From Arenicola marina (Eukaryota; Annelida; Polychaeta; Arenicolidae): a stretch of 64,000 nucleotides of DNA. Of the stretch, positions 9,901 through 19,214 are shown piece after piece. The stretch covers positions 16,982,254 through 17,046,253 of the forward strand of contig OZ025260.1 in NCBI GenBank assembly GCA_964019135.1, read 5' to 3'. Position numbers and translations under genes: made by a program. Numbering within the stretch: position 1 is the first letter of the stretch; every line of letters starts with the position of its first letter. Below the pieces are notes generated by a model that was not told where the DNA came from, ran no database searches, and saw only the letters and a list, made by a program, of their open reading frames with translations.

Positions 9901-10820
9901 AAGTGACACCACTTGTTCCTCGCCAGTACCACATCCTGTACCGTGATAACAGAGCCGTCGTCACATCGCATCTTGGCATTGAAGTCACCGCCGCAGCATC
10001 CGACGATCTCTGCCATATAAGACAGACACGACAAGGGTCATCACTGCAGTTGGTAACAAACTGATTTGATTGACATTGATTTGACTGGGCTTTAACCGCA
10101 TTTTCGGCCTGTAAGTACGTGATACTGTGCCAGTTGGTAACAACAAATCCTTCACATTCCTGGCTCAATGCGAAGACCCTTTGCCTATTTACCGCGATCC
10201 GTTTTTATAATAGCAGTCTGCGAATTCGTCTATATTCTCTATATCACCTTTAAGGTGTGTTTTTTGCGCGTCTAATCTTGAACAGTCCTCATGATGGTGA
10301 TTCGATATTACCCACTCTAATTCATGGGGATTCGCGATTCAGAGCCCCCCCCCCCCCCCGCCCCCCCTTCCAAGTTTTGTGTTCCTTGATCTAATTACAC
10401 CTTTAAGCGTCTAAAGACGTGAACACTTTATATAGATACGTGTCTGCGGGAGTCGCAATTAATGGATGTTTGACATACTAGGATTGAAAAATAGCCCTCA
10501 CCAGCTTAATAACAGCTTTCCCGTCCGAAAGCGTGGTTTATGTATAAAGACAAAACACATACTTTAGTAGATTGAACTATTGTTTTCGTACTAACACCGT
10601 AAAGCTATTTTCAGTCGTCATATCGATGGCTTCAGGGTTATATAATCACTACTTAATAAAGTATTTTACTGTATTTAACATTCAGTGTTTTTTATCCTAT
10701 GAAGGAAAACTTACCCTTCGTCTGTGCCATTACAACAACCTTCATAGGCAACAGGCAAAGACAGCATCCAATGTACAGCCATGCTCTCGTATCCATGGAC
10801 AACATCCACATTACTGTCAT
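6514..10820 (-). CDS. Predicted SUEL-lectin single-pass receptor with tyrosine-rich tail (spliced gene, 4 exons)
   Basis: Joining exons 10820-10715, 10009-9704, 8323-8242 and 6946-6514 on the minus strand gives 927 nt, exactly 309 codons with stop. Introns are GT-AG in phases 1, 1 and 2. Domain order is signal peptide, one SUEL/rhamnose-binding-lectin (RBL) domain, one membrane helix, and a tail of about 144 residues with eight tyrosines. SUEL domains bind galactose or rhamnose and occur in egg lectins and in latrophilin. Here the domain is anchored in the membrane, and the tail suggests coupling to SH2-type signalling. Introns 1 and 3 hold mobile-element copies. The exact ligand, expression and orthologue are unknown. 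The exon structure is inferred from sequence only; the precise phase agreement makes it strong. Confidence 0.75.
7069..7532. mobile_element. C-tract MITE-like element, copy 2, in intron 3 of the lectin receptor
   Basis: The left end reads AGGGGCGAATCTAAGAATTT and the right end AAATTCCAGGATCCGCCCCT, inverted copies of each other and of the ends of copy 1. The interior has C-runs and repeated CGGTCGCAAxTTTxG motifs. No coding capacity. Overlapping short frames on both strands are artefacts of the low-complexity tracts. Confidence 0.65.
8242..8323 (-). CDS. Exon 3 of the lectin receptor: transmembrane helix
   Basis: The exon is 82 nt. With one base from exon 2 it encodes GIWVGVSLVAVSCIVAAA then SLIIVCTRVR. 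That is about 24 hydrophobic residues followed by basic residues, a classic stop-transfer segment with the cytoplasm on the C-terminal side. The acceptor is CGTTATTATGCAG/GC and the donor is ACG/GTAAGC. It enters in phase 1 and leaves in phase 2, which exactly fits the neighbouring exons. Confidence 0.75.
9704..10009 (-). CDS. Exon 2 of the lectin receptor: SUEL/rhamnose-binding-lectin domain
   Basis: The exon is 306 nt and phase 1-1, so it could be shuffled as a unit. It encodes about 102 residues with 12 cysteines. SUEL hallmarks in order are CDDGSVITVQDVVLAR (family: C-x-x-G-x-V-I-x-V-x-x-A), a central C-x-C-rich loop, SIMKCAGKSKC (family: V-x-x-C-x-G-x-x-x-C), and CSESWGKKFIRIEYTC (family: DPC-x-GT-x-KYL-x-V-x-Y-x-C). 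The YGR sugar-contact motif of classical RBLs appears here as LAR, so sugar preference may differ. The acceptor is TATATGGCAG/AG and the donor is CTTG/GTAATT. Recognition rests on motif memory and no search was run. Confidence 0.75.
10165..10395 (+). repeat. Dispersed repeat R-A, copy 1 (5' part missing)
   Basis: It shares GAAGACCCTTTGCCTATTTA, AGCAGTCTGCGAATT, GATTCGATATT and GGGGATTCGCGATTCAGAG, in this order, with copies at 11232-11515 and 44540-44830, and ends in a C-run. It lies in intron 1 of the lectin receptor. It looks like a non-coding mobile repeat of unknown class. Confidence 0.65.
10715..10820 (-). CDS. Exon 1 of the lectin receptor: start and signal peptide
   Basis: The frame encodes MTVMWMLSM followed by DTRAWLYIGCCLCLLP and then MKVVVMAQTK. 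The hydrophobic core and short charged start fit a signal peptide. Four in-frame Met codons are possible; the first is at 10820, and the one at 10796 gives the most typical signal sequence. An in-frame stop lies a few codons upstream. The exon ends AAG-G at a strong donor, GTAAGT (10714-10709), leaving intron phase 1, the usual phase for a signal exon joined to extracellular domain exons. Confidence 0.7.
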
Positions 10821-11231
10821 CGCACAGTACCTGATACGCTATCTGAGAATTCAATACCGGTTGGACTTGTTCGATGCAATTGACTTCTCACTGAGATTTT
10901 ATCACCGTAGATCTCCTGTGGAGTGTCTGGGTCCGTGTGGTCGCACTCATACTGTCCGGTCCTGGCGTTTTGGCTCGTGTGTCTTATCGTGTCGTAATGG
11001 TATCAGGCTCATGGATGTTTCATGAATATAAATTACTATATCTATAAGATTATCTATAAGATAAGAGGTCACAGGCTCGCTGGGTTATGGCACGCCAAAA
11101 CCCCTTCAATTGTCGTTATAACATTTAAGCTTCAGTCGGATTGCAAAAGTTCAGTTGGTGGACAAAAGTGGATGGCGTTAAAATAAAGAATGTGAAGCCT
11201 TTGTCATTGCGGAGTCGGCAGGGTAACGAAG
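10821..11231. other. Upstream region of the lectin receptor, with a weak Ig-like reading frame
   Basis: This is the presumed 5' flank of the minus-strand gene. AT-rich DNA lies at about 11020-11070. One minus-strand frame between about 11010 and 10835 contains ARTGQYECDHTDPD, which resembles the end of an Ig-like domain (G-x-Y-x-C). No convincing splice sites join it to exon 1. No promoter motif can be fixed. Confidence 0.3.
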
Positions 11232-11515
11232 TGGGGGGGGGGTAACTTTTCCGATCTCCGCGATTGGCAAATTCTTGGAGATTCGCGATTAGCTGTTATG
11301 ATCGTTAACGATCCCAATTGTTGGGATCGTTATCCGACAAATCCTGGTTAAACGCTAAGACCCTTTGCCTATTTACTGCGATCCGCTAAAGCAGTCTGCG
11401 AATTTCTCGATATAACCATTAAGGCGTTTGTTTTGGCTTTGGAGATTCGATATTGCTTTTCCTAATTCTTGGGCATTCGCGATTCAGAGTAGGCATTCCA
11501 CCGCCCCCCCCCCCC
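11232..11515 (+). repeat. Dispersed repeat R-A, copy 2 (most complete)
   Basis: It starts at a G-run and ends at a C-run. Near the two ends it carries direct repeats, AAATTCTTGGAGATTCGCGA and TAATTCTTGGGCATTCGCGA. The middle contains GACCCTTTGCCTATTTACTG and GCAGTCTGCGAATTTCTCGA. No coding frame. The G-run and C-run could pair as crude inverted ends. Confidence 0.65.
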
Positions 11516-11875
11516 CCCTCCTCCTTGAACGGGGGAGGAGACGGTGGTTGGAGGAGCAAAAGTGGACAGAGTCGAGCGCTCTTTAATTTTGTTCCGGTCA
11601 GCGTAAAGCTGAATTGTGCCGTCCGTAAACAAACTTGACAAACAATGACAGTTAAACATATGTACGGCGCTCCATAGTTGGAATGCTGCCATCACCCCGG
11701 CAGTTACCATATGATTAGTTGAACAACAGCTAAATATGTGTCTTGCTCCCCCGATATTTTCATTATCAGGAAGTAGTTATACCCGTCGTACGCTCAAAAT
11801 TACGGGTCGTCTATCTATAGACATATCGCGTGTAGTTAGTTAACGCTGACACCGGGCGTCAGTGTTTTCGATAGG
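11516..11875. other. Spacer left of the Pao/BEL insertion
   Basis: No gene or repeat is recognised. The last five bases before the element (GGGAG, 11876-11880) are the left target-site duplication. Confidence 0.4.
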
Positions 11876-11880
11876 GGGAG

Positions 11881-12490
11881 TATAGCCTTCAGACTATAGG
11901 ATGTCCGCGTGTTGAAATAGAGTCTATTGTCCCCGGCTTGCCTTCACGTATCATACGCGTGCTCGATATAAAGAAAAACTTCCCGTGGGCACTCATGCGT
12001 GACGGTTGTTCATGGTAGCTTTATTGTAGCACGTATAGCACGGTTTAATCTGGAACAAATATATAAATACGTGTCACAAGAAGGGGTAGCTTGTATACCA
12101 AAACAGAAGCTGAGATACATAACACAAAAAAAAAATATACATGACCATGTACAATCCCCCCTAACGACTTCAAAAACTACGTCCCTTAAATGTCAGAAAC
12201 GTGTGCAGGTGAAACATCGAAATAATCGAACCTAAAATGACCAAGAAATTACATTACATAATCAAAAGATTGTCCATAGCTTTGTTGAACAAACAATAGA
12301 AAAAATACTTACAACGCTGGGCATCTAGGGTGATATACAAGAGAAAAAACAGAGAAACTTGTCTTGTTAACGGAAAGGTTGCCGACCTCGTGTGTTGTCT
12401 TTTTTAACCTCCTCACGTGACCGGCACTTTAAATCATAAGGCACCCAAGGCCCCAAGCACTGCATAGTGCATTCATAAATGGCCGTAACA
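11881..12490 (-). repeat. 3' LTR of the Pao/BEL element
   Basis: This 610-bp copy is the same as 18600-19209 apart from one visible base near 12471. It sits directly beside target duplication GGGAG. Its internal short open frame on the plus strand is shared with the other LTR and is not a gene. Confidence 0.95.
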
Positions 12491-12602
12491 TTCCGGCCCC
12501 TAATGCACATGTGAACATGTTATTACTACATATAAGGTCATTTATGACAGTTAACTAGTCGGTTGATCATTATAACATAACAGTAGAATAGTCAGTCAAT
12601 AG

Positions 12603-15600
12603 TCAATCCGGAAGCCCGAGTGGTTCCGGGTTTAGCTCCAGCAGACAAATCTTGTGGGTAGGTCTGACAAAGACTCCCGCCGCGGTCCTGACTTGAACTG
12701 TCCTCACGAGGCCATCTCTGCCAGGGTAGGCGTCAGCAATCAGTCCGAGCGGCCACTGATATCGAGGTTGATTCTCGTTCTTGATTAGAACAAGATCTCC
12801 ACAGCGTAGATTACGTTTCTGCTTCAGCCACCTTTGCCGTTCCTGGAGTGATGGTAGGTATTCCTTAAGCCAACGTTTCCAGAATACGTTGGCCATATAC
12901 TGCACTTGGCGCCACCTTCGCCGGTAGATGTCCTGCTGGACAAAGTTCCCAGGAGGTAGAATGGGTCCTGAGCGTAGAAGCAGCAGATGGTTGGGCGTTA
13001 ATGGCGCTGGATCTCGTGGGTCATCCGATAGTTTTGTGATCGGGCGGCTGTTGACGATATTCTCGACGATACACATTAAAGTGACTAACCCTTCTTCATC
13101 GAGCGTTTGCTGAGCCAGCAAGCTGTTGAGAACGGAACGAACGGTTCGGATTTGCCGTTCCCAAACGCCACCCATGTGGGAGGCCGTCGGTGGATTAAAA
13201 ATCCACTGGATTTCACGTTGTCGCAAATAGTTCTCAATCACTGTCTGATTCCAGTCCCGGATGGCACGGCGCAGCTCGCGCATAGCACCGACTAGGTTTG
13301 TCCCATTGTCAGATCGTATCTCTGTGGGCGAGCCTCGACGACTGGTAAAACGCTGCAATGCGTTGATAAATGAGTCAGTCTCCAGACTGTGACACACTTC
13401 GAGGTGAATGGCTCGCGTTGTGAGACATGTAAAGAGACATCCATATCTCTTAAGTTCACTCCTGCCTCTCTTGACAAGAAACGGACCAAAGAAGTCTACT
13501 CCCACCATGGTGAAAGGAGCGAGATCTGGCGTTACACGATCGACTGGCAGGTCGGCCATCTGCTGAGACTCACAGGGTGCCTTCCACTTGCGGCACGGGA
13601 TACACCTGTAGATGACGCGCTTGACAGCAGCACGCCCTTTGACAATCCAGAAGCGCTGTCGAATTTCGGCGAGGACATGCTCGATGCCGCGATGTCCCGT
13701 AGCGATGTGGTAATGTTCGACGATTAAATCTACCACCCTGTGACGAGTGGGCAAAATCCACGGGTGTTTGACTTCGTCGGCCAACAATGCGTTGTTGAGA
13801 CGTCCTCTCACGCACACGATCCCATCGGGGAGTTTTGTTGGCGACAGTCGGCGGTAGCAACCTGATTGCAGGTGGTTGTCAGTGACAGATGTCCTTTGGA
13901 CATATTTCACGATTTCCCTCTCGGCTGCCTTGAGCTCAGAAACTTTGAGCGAGCCTGATGCGACCGCCGTATTTGTCTGGCTTATCCTGGAACGGAGTAT
14001 CTCCTTCAAGCGAAGAAACCACGCGACCGTTGTCTTGAGCTTATCCCAACTGGAATGGGCTTCTAAGATCTTCTGCATGGTGTTGTCTTCGGATGTGAGT
14101 GTGTCAGTTTTCGTGTTGTACACACGAACTTCTCCTTTAATCTCCATGTCATCGGCTGGTAAGCTGTCATTGAAGTCCGGTTGAGCGGGCCAGCAACCTT
14201 CTCCTTGCCACAGGAAGGTCGGGCCATTTAGCCACTGGTCGTCTGCAATGAGGTCCTTGGCCGGCAGACCGCGAGAGACCACATCAGCCGGGTTTGATCT
14301 AGTGGGGACGTGCCTCCACTGCCGCGGCGAGGAATGCTCCAGAATCGTTGCGACGCGATTAGCTACAAATGTCTGGTATCTTTTGTCGTCGTTTCGGAGA
14401 TAATGCAGAACAATCATGCTGTCGCTCCAGTACACCGACTCGGCGAGGGGGATCTGCAAATGTTCTCTCATCATCTGGTCGAGTTTAATGGACACAACAG
14501 CGGCGGCAAGTTCCAGCCGCGGAATGGTCGTTGTCTTGAGTGGAGACAGCTTGGCTTTAGCCATCAGCAAGGTACAGTGCACTCGTCCTGTCTTGTCCTC
14601 TATGCGAAGATAGGTCGTCGAACCATAACCCTTCTCGGAAGCGTCTGAAAAATGGTGTAATTGGGCAGAAGCGATCACACCAAAGTCGGAGGGTTTCATG
14701 CAGCGGTGGGTTGACATGCCACGCAGTGATGGCAGATCGTCTAACCACCGGCCCCACTGCTCATCCAAGTCAGCAGGTAACTCGTCGTCCCAGCCTAGCT
14801 TCCGTCTACAGGATTGCTGAAATAGGATCTTGGCAAGGAGTACAAAAGGACAGACGAAACCAAGTGGGTCATAGACAGAGCTGACTATGCTCAGAAGGCC
14901 ACGTCGGGTATGCGGTTTGTCTTTCGGATGGACGTCAAACGCCAAGGTGTCAGTCTCGACATGCCACAGAACGCCCAGAGCTCGTTCTGTCGGCAAGATT
15001 GCTTCATCCAGGTCCAGCGAGGGGACGCCCTTGGCCCATTCTGTCTCCGGTATTGACTGCATAACTTCGCGATCGTTACTCAGCCATTTTGTCAGACGGA
15101 ACCCGCCGCGTGTCAGCAGGGCGCGTAACTGATGGACCAGTTCGGTAGCTTCAGTCGTTGAGGCGACCGATTTCAAGCAGTCGTCAACATAAAAGTTCTT
15201 GTCGATTGTCTCTATGGTGTCCACATCGTAGGTCTCCTGGCCGTCTCTAGCGGTTTGCCTCAGCGCGAAGCTGGCACAACTGGGGCTCCAGACTCCGCCA
15301 AACAAGTGAGACGTCATCCGATACGTCAATGGAGCTTGTGTCACGTCATCATCTGTCCACCACAGGAATCGGAGGGCGTCACGATCATCAGCGTTCACCT
15401 TGACCTGATGAAACATGGCCTCGATGTCGGCCATCAGAGCTACCGGTTCTTGGCGGAATCGCAGAAGCACTCCAATCAGCTTCGTTGTCAGGTCTGGTCC
15501 TTGGTGCACTACATCATTCAGAGACGTGCCTTGGAACTTTGACGCGCAGTCAAAAACGATTCTGACCTTGTCCGGTTTTCGTGGGTTGATGACGGGGTGA

Positions 15601-18563
15601 TGAGGCAAGTACCACACGGTGCCATCTGCAACTTTGTCCTCTTCTGGACTCACAAGTTCCGCGTATCCGCGCTGCAGCATGTCGTGCACGCCGGCTGCGT
15701 ACTTGTTGTGTAGGACCTTGTCCTTTTGCAGCCTCTTCCCAAGGAGACGCAAGCGATGTTCCGCCATCACCTTGTTGTCAGGGAGATTTGGCGGTCTGCG
15801 TTTGAAGGGATTGTCCATACCGTAGTGGCTGCCATCACGTGACAGTGACTTTTCCCATACTGAGATAACTTTTCTGTCACTGATGGACTTGATCGCCACA
15901 TCTCCGGGGATGTTGTCGAGTTTCCAAAAGTTCTCAACTTGGCGTTGTAGTTCAGTATCGGTGCCAACGAAATGTGACGTGACACTCGTCACAGTGCCGG
16001 TCTCCACTGGGCCATTAAGAGTCCAGCCTAACATGGTCTTCGTAGCATACGGAGTCCCTGGATCTCCTACACGGACCTCAATGGGGATGAGAGCCGACGG
16101 ATTATCTTGTCCTATCAACAGATGAACTTTGGTCATGTCGATTTCTGGTAATAGAATGTCCTGAAGGTGTGTCCACCTCGTGATCTCTTGCTGGGTAATC
16201 ATGTTGTCAACACTGACATTGAGCTCGGGCCTGGTAAGCACATGCGGCATAACGATTTGATTATCGTCTTGAAGATCGGTCACTTCGAGGCTAACCACAT
16301 GGGTGTCTGTCAGAATCTCTCGTGCATCGAGAGTTGTCAACCTCATCGTGTCTCTCTTCCCTGGTACTCCAAGTTGGTTTGCCAGCTCCTCTGAGCAGAA
16401 CGTTTGCGTTGATCCACTATCTAGCAGGGCATATGTTGTCATGAATTTTGTACTTCCCTGCCTTCTCACCTTGACAGGAACAATCGGTAGTGCCACCTTT
16501 CCCGTCCGGGAGCCGACTTCAGTACATGACAGACTGGTAGAAGTAGTCGGCTCAGCTTGATGTGGCGGGTTCACCACATGAGGTGTCACATTGTTGTCAT
16601 CACGGTGTGGAGTAGATGTCGATCCAACATTCGCTCTGTCTCTAGGACGTGTCAGGTGCAGAAACTTGGTATGTTTCAACCCGCATCCCGGCACGGTACA
16701 CACAGTATTTCGGCGACAATCCCTCGCACCATGGCCAGCACGAAGGCAGTTCACACAAAGACCTTGGCTTTGCACGAAGTCGAGTCGCGCATTGGTTTGC
16801 CATCCCTTGAATACGTCACAGCTAAATAACGAATGTCCTTGACTGCAACAGGGACAGGGTCCTTGGACCCTCACTGCTGTGGTCGCCGGGTTGGCTTGTT
16901 GTGTTGAGGCACTGCCAGGTGGAATAGGTGACTGATAGACATGTGAGGCTTCTGTGTGTACATTGAACGTAGCATGTGGTTTGTCTCTCGTTTGGCTCTT
17001 GGGTTTCGGCGCCTTACGTTCCCGTACCACTAACTTGCCGAAAACAGGATCATTGGCTTGTTCCGCCGCGGTGGTCACGAACTTCAATATGTCGTCTATA
17101 GTCGGCGATCGTTCGTCCACGGTTCTGATGTGATGGGTTTTCGTCAACCAATTCTTCCGGAGATCAAAAGGCAGTTTGGCGATGATCTGACACAGGCTAT
17201 GGCGATTGTTGAGCTCGCCTAGCTTCCCCATGGCATCAAGCGTCTCCCTGCAGCTCCTGAGGTCATCGGACAGACCAAGGAGTTCACTGTTGTCGAGAAC
17301 ATCTGGACGACTGAGGAGTTTCTCGATCCAAGCTTCTGCGATGTGGTAATCGTTGCCGAATCGCTCCTTCAGAAGTCTCTTCGCACTCATGTATCCTTCC
17401 GTAGGTTCCTTTATGGCACAGCCTTCAATGAGTTTTTTGGCTGGCCCCGAGCAGTATTGCAACAATCTCGCGAGTTTAGCACCAGCAGAGATCGATTCTC
17501 TTTCAACAGTCACCTCGAAAGCCCTGATAAATGTCCAGTACTTAATGGGATCACCGTCGAAGGTCATAAGTTCAGTTTTGGGTAACTGAAGGGCCTCAAC
17601 GAGAGACTGTTGTTGCTGTTGCGTATTGTTCATCATGTTTATCAGAGCTTCCGTGACAGCGTCAATCCCCGACCGGGCGTTGGCCTTAGAGGGGAAAGGA
17701 GAAACATGGGGTATCGCCGATGGTCTGCTACGGGTAGGGTCAACAGTTGGCATGGTGACTTGACGAACGGACGGAGCGGCTGAAGGATCCGGCCGCTGGC
17801 CCGCGCTGAGAGTGGAGCGAGGGTAGACAGAAGCACCAGACAAAGGGGTTGAATGATAGCCTGGGGAATGTCCCGCAGCCTCCTCCTCCTCAGCTGCAGC
17901 ATAGGTGTCTTCAATGGCCTTGGCCTTGGCAATCTTGATTCGCAGCTCCATTTCCTTGCGTCGCTGCTTCAACAAAAACTCCTGCTCTTCAAGCACACGA
18001 CTGTCACGCAGCGCTCCAGCCTCAGCCTGCAAGGCAGCTCTGTCAGCTGCCGCCTTCAGTCTAGCGCCGATCACTGAGCTCCGTGTAGAAGCCTTCGAAG
18101 TAGCGTTAGACTGAACCATACTGGCGCGCGCCGAGGAGCGAGAACCCGCCTGACTGACGGAATCCTCGGGGTTAACATCCTCCTGACGCGCAACGCTTTT
18201 CTCCATGTGCGCCATCCAAATATTTACTTTCTGCTGTGCCTGTTGTACGTCAGCAGAAACTCGCTCACCGTACGTAATGGAGCGGCGAATATCGTCGTCT
18301 TCAATTAGGAGTTCATGCAGCTGCTGATGTAACCGCAGGAAAGCATGGTACGCCTGCTCCAGATCTGATGATTTCTTTGTTATTGTTGTCAAGTTATGTG
18401 AGTTCAAACTCAGGTGGTTTATTTCATTAACAATACGAGTAACTTTGCCTTTCAGGCGACTACGTTGGCCTTTTAAGTTGTCCATGAGTGAGTTGTTTAA
18501 TTGCTCCATGTGAGCAATCTGCGAGTCAAAAGTTTCGTCAGGGGTGCCTTGTCTGGCTTCCAT
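12603..18563 (-). CDS. Pao/BEL gag-pol polyprotein
   Basis: The single frame encodes about 1,986 residues from the first ATG. Approximate order: coiled-coil and low-complexity gag region to residue 330; DUF1759-type gag domain (LPKTELMTFDGDP) near 340; cysteine-rich zinc knuckles 585-650; aspartic protease with DSGSTQTFC near 725; reverse transcriptase about 1000-1240 with YVDD near 1138; RNase H with FSDASEKGYGS near 1318; integrase zinc-binding part near 1640; integrase core from GVDFFGPF (1700) past RSDNG (1765); C-terminal DUF5641-like region from about 1900. Length and order are usual for the family. The frame looks whole. Numerous antisense short frames are shadows. Confidence 0.95.
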   Translation of the reverse strand: MEARQGTPDETFDSQIAHMEQLNNSLMDNLKGQRSRLKGKVTRIVNEINHLSLNSHNLTTITKKSSDLEQAYHAFLRLHQQLHELLIEDDDIRRSITYGERVSADVQQAQQKVNIWMAHMEKSVARQEDVNPEDSVSQAGSRSSARASMVQSNATSKASTRSSVIGARLKAAADRAALQAEAGALRDSRVLEEQEFLLKQRRKEMELRIKIAKAKAIEDTYAAAEEEEAAGHSPGYHSTPLSGASVYPRSTLSAGQRPDPSAAPSVRQVTMPTVDPTRSRPSAIPHVSPFPSKANARSGIDAVTEALINMMNNTQQQQQSLVEALQLPKTELMTFDGDPIKYWTFIRAFEVTVERESISAGAKLARLLQYCSGPAKKLIEGCAIKEPTEGYMSAKRLLKERFGNDYHIAEAWIEKLLSRPDVLDNSELLGLSDDLRSCRETLDAMGKLGELNNRHSLCQIIAKLPFDLRKNWLTKTHHIRTVDERSPTIDDILKFVTTAAEQANDPVFGKLVVRERKAPKPKSQTRDKPHATFNVHTEASHVYQSPIPPGSASTQQANPATTAVRVQGPCPCCSQGHSLFSCDVFKGWQTNARLDFVQSQGLCVNCLRAGHGARDCRRNTVCTVPGCGLKHTKFLHLTRPRDRANVGSTSTPHRDDNNVTPHVVNPPHQAEPTTSTSLSCTEVGSRTGKVALPIVPVKVRRQGSTKFMTTYALLDSGSTQTFCSEELANQLGVPGKRDTMRLTTLDAREILTDTHVVSLEVTDLQDDNQIVMPHVLTRPELNVSVDNMITQQEITRWTHLQDILLPEIDMTKVHLLIGQDNPSALIPIEVRVGDPGTPYATKTMLGWTLNGPVETGTVTSVTSHFVGTDTELQRQVENFWKLDNIPGDVAIKSISDRKVISVWEKSLSRDGSHYGMDNPFKRRPPNLPDNKVMAEHRLRLLGKRLQKDKVLHNKYAAGVHDMLQRGYAELVSPEEDKVADGTVWYLPHHPVINPRKPDKVRIVFDCASKFQGTSLNDVVHQGPDLTTKLIGVLLRFRQEPVALMADIEAMFHQVKVNADDRDALRFLWWTDDDVTQAPLTYRMTSHLFGGVWSPSCASFALRQTARDGQETYDVDTIETIDKNFYVDDCLKSVASTTEATELVHQLRALLTRGGFRLTKWLSNDREVMQSIPETEWAKGVPSLDLDEAILPTERALGVLWHVETDTLAFDVHPKDKPHTRRGLLSIVSSVYDPLGFVCPFVLLAKILFQQSCRRKLGWDDELPADLDEQWGRWLDDLPSLRGMSTHRCMKPSDFGVIASAQLHHFSDASEKGYGSTTYLRIEDKTGRVHCTLLMAKAKLSPLKTTTIPRLELAAAVVSIKLDQMMREHLQIPLAESVYWSDSMIVLHYLRNDDKRYQTFVANRVATILEHSSPRQWRHVPTRSNPADVVSRGLPAKDLIADDQWLNGPTFLWQGEGCWPAQPDFNDSLPADDMEIKGEVRVYNTKTDTLTSEDNTMQKILEAHSSWDKLKTTVAWFLRLKEILRSRISQTNTAVASGSLKVSELKAAEREIVKYVQRTSVTDNHLQSGCYRRLSPTKLPDGIVCVRGRLNNALLADEVKHPWILPTRHRVVDLIVEHYHIATGHRGIEHVLAEIRQRFWIVKGRAAVKRVIYRCIPCRKWKAPCESQQMADLPVDRVTPDLAPFTMVGVDFFGPFLVKRGRSELKRYGCLFTCLTTRAIHLEVCHSLETDSFINALQRFTSRRGSPTEIRSDNGTNLVGAMRELRRAIRDWNQTVIENYLRQREIQWIFNPPTASHMGGVWERQIRTVRSVLNSLLAQQTLDEEGLVTLMCIVENIVNSRPITKLSDDPRDPAPLTPNHLLLLRSGPILPPGNFVQQDIYRRRWRQVQYMANVFWKRWLKEYLPSLQERQRWLKQKRNLRCGDLVLIKNENQPRYQWPLGLIADAYPGRDGLVRTVQVRTAAGVFVRPTHKICLLELNPEPLGLPD

Positions 18564-18599
18564 ATTTGGGCTTGAGTTATTCAGCTCGTTATTAAACAA

Positions 18600-19209
18600 T
18601 ATAGCCTTCAGACTATAGGATGTCCGCGTGTTGAAATAGAGTCTATTGTCCCCGGCTTGCCTTCACGTATCATACGCGTGCTCGATATAAAGAAAAACTT
18701 CCCGTGGGCACTCATGCGTGACGGTTGTTCATGGTAGCTTTATTGTAGCACGTATAGCACGGTTTAATCTGGAACAAATATATAAATACGTGTCACAAGA
18801 AGGGGTAGCTTGTATACCAAAACAGAAGCTGAGATACATAACACAAAAAAAAAATATACATGACCATGTACAATCCCCCCTAACGACTTCAAAAACTACG
18901 TCCCTTAAATGTCAGAAACGTGTGCAGGTGAAACATCGAAATAATCGAACCTAAAATGACCAAGAAATTACATTACATAATCAAAAGATTGTCCATAGCT
19001 TTGTTGAACAAACAATAGAAAAAATACTTACAACGCTGGGCATCTAGGGTGATATACAAGAGAAAAAACAGAGAAACTTGTCTTGTTAACGGAAAGGTTG
19101 CCGACCTCGTGTGTTGTCTTTTTTAACCTCCTCACGTGACCGGCACTTTAAATCATAAGGCACCCAAGGCCCCAAGCACTGCATAGTGCAATCATAAATG
19201 GCCGTAACA
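18600..19209 (-). repeat. 5' LTR of the Pao/BEL element
   Basis: This 610-bp terminal repeat starts TGTTACGGCC on the minus strand and is followed by target duplication GGGAG at 19210-19214. The gag-pol frame opens only a few tens of bases downstream, leaving a very short leader. Confidence 0.95.
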
Positions 19210-19214
19210 GGGAG

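Larger units (their letters stand above)
11881..19209 (-). mobile_element. Pao/BEL LTR retrotransposon, looks whole and very young
   Basis: The 7,329-bp element is bounded by 610-bp LTRs and by 5-bp target duplications GGGAG at 11876-11880 and 19210-19214. Read on the minus strand it begins TGTTACGG. The LTRs appear to differ at a single position, so insertion was recent. One uninterrupted gag-pol frame fills the interior. The protease-RT-RNase H-integrase order and the C-terminal domain place it in Pao/BEL. Its 5' LTR is at the right and its 3' LTR at the left. No separate envelope-like frame was seen. Confidence 0.95.

Noticed and set aside
10040-10165. Extra cysteine-containing exon (CEGFVVTNWHSITYLQ) between exons 1 and 2 of the receptor
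   Set aside because: It resembles part of a PAN-type domain only weakly, its frame differs from exon 2, and it lacks clear splice sites with the right phase.
11999-12235. 78-codon frame present twice (also at 18718-18954)
   Set aside because: It lies in the LTRs, so it is duplicated with them. No family is recognised and it is probably chance.
12928-18114. Numerous plus-strand open frames of 60-110 codons
   Set aside because: They are antisense shadows of the Pao/BEL polyprotein.
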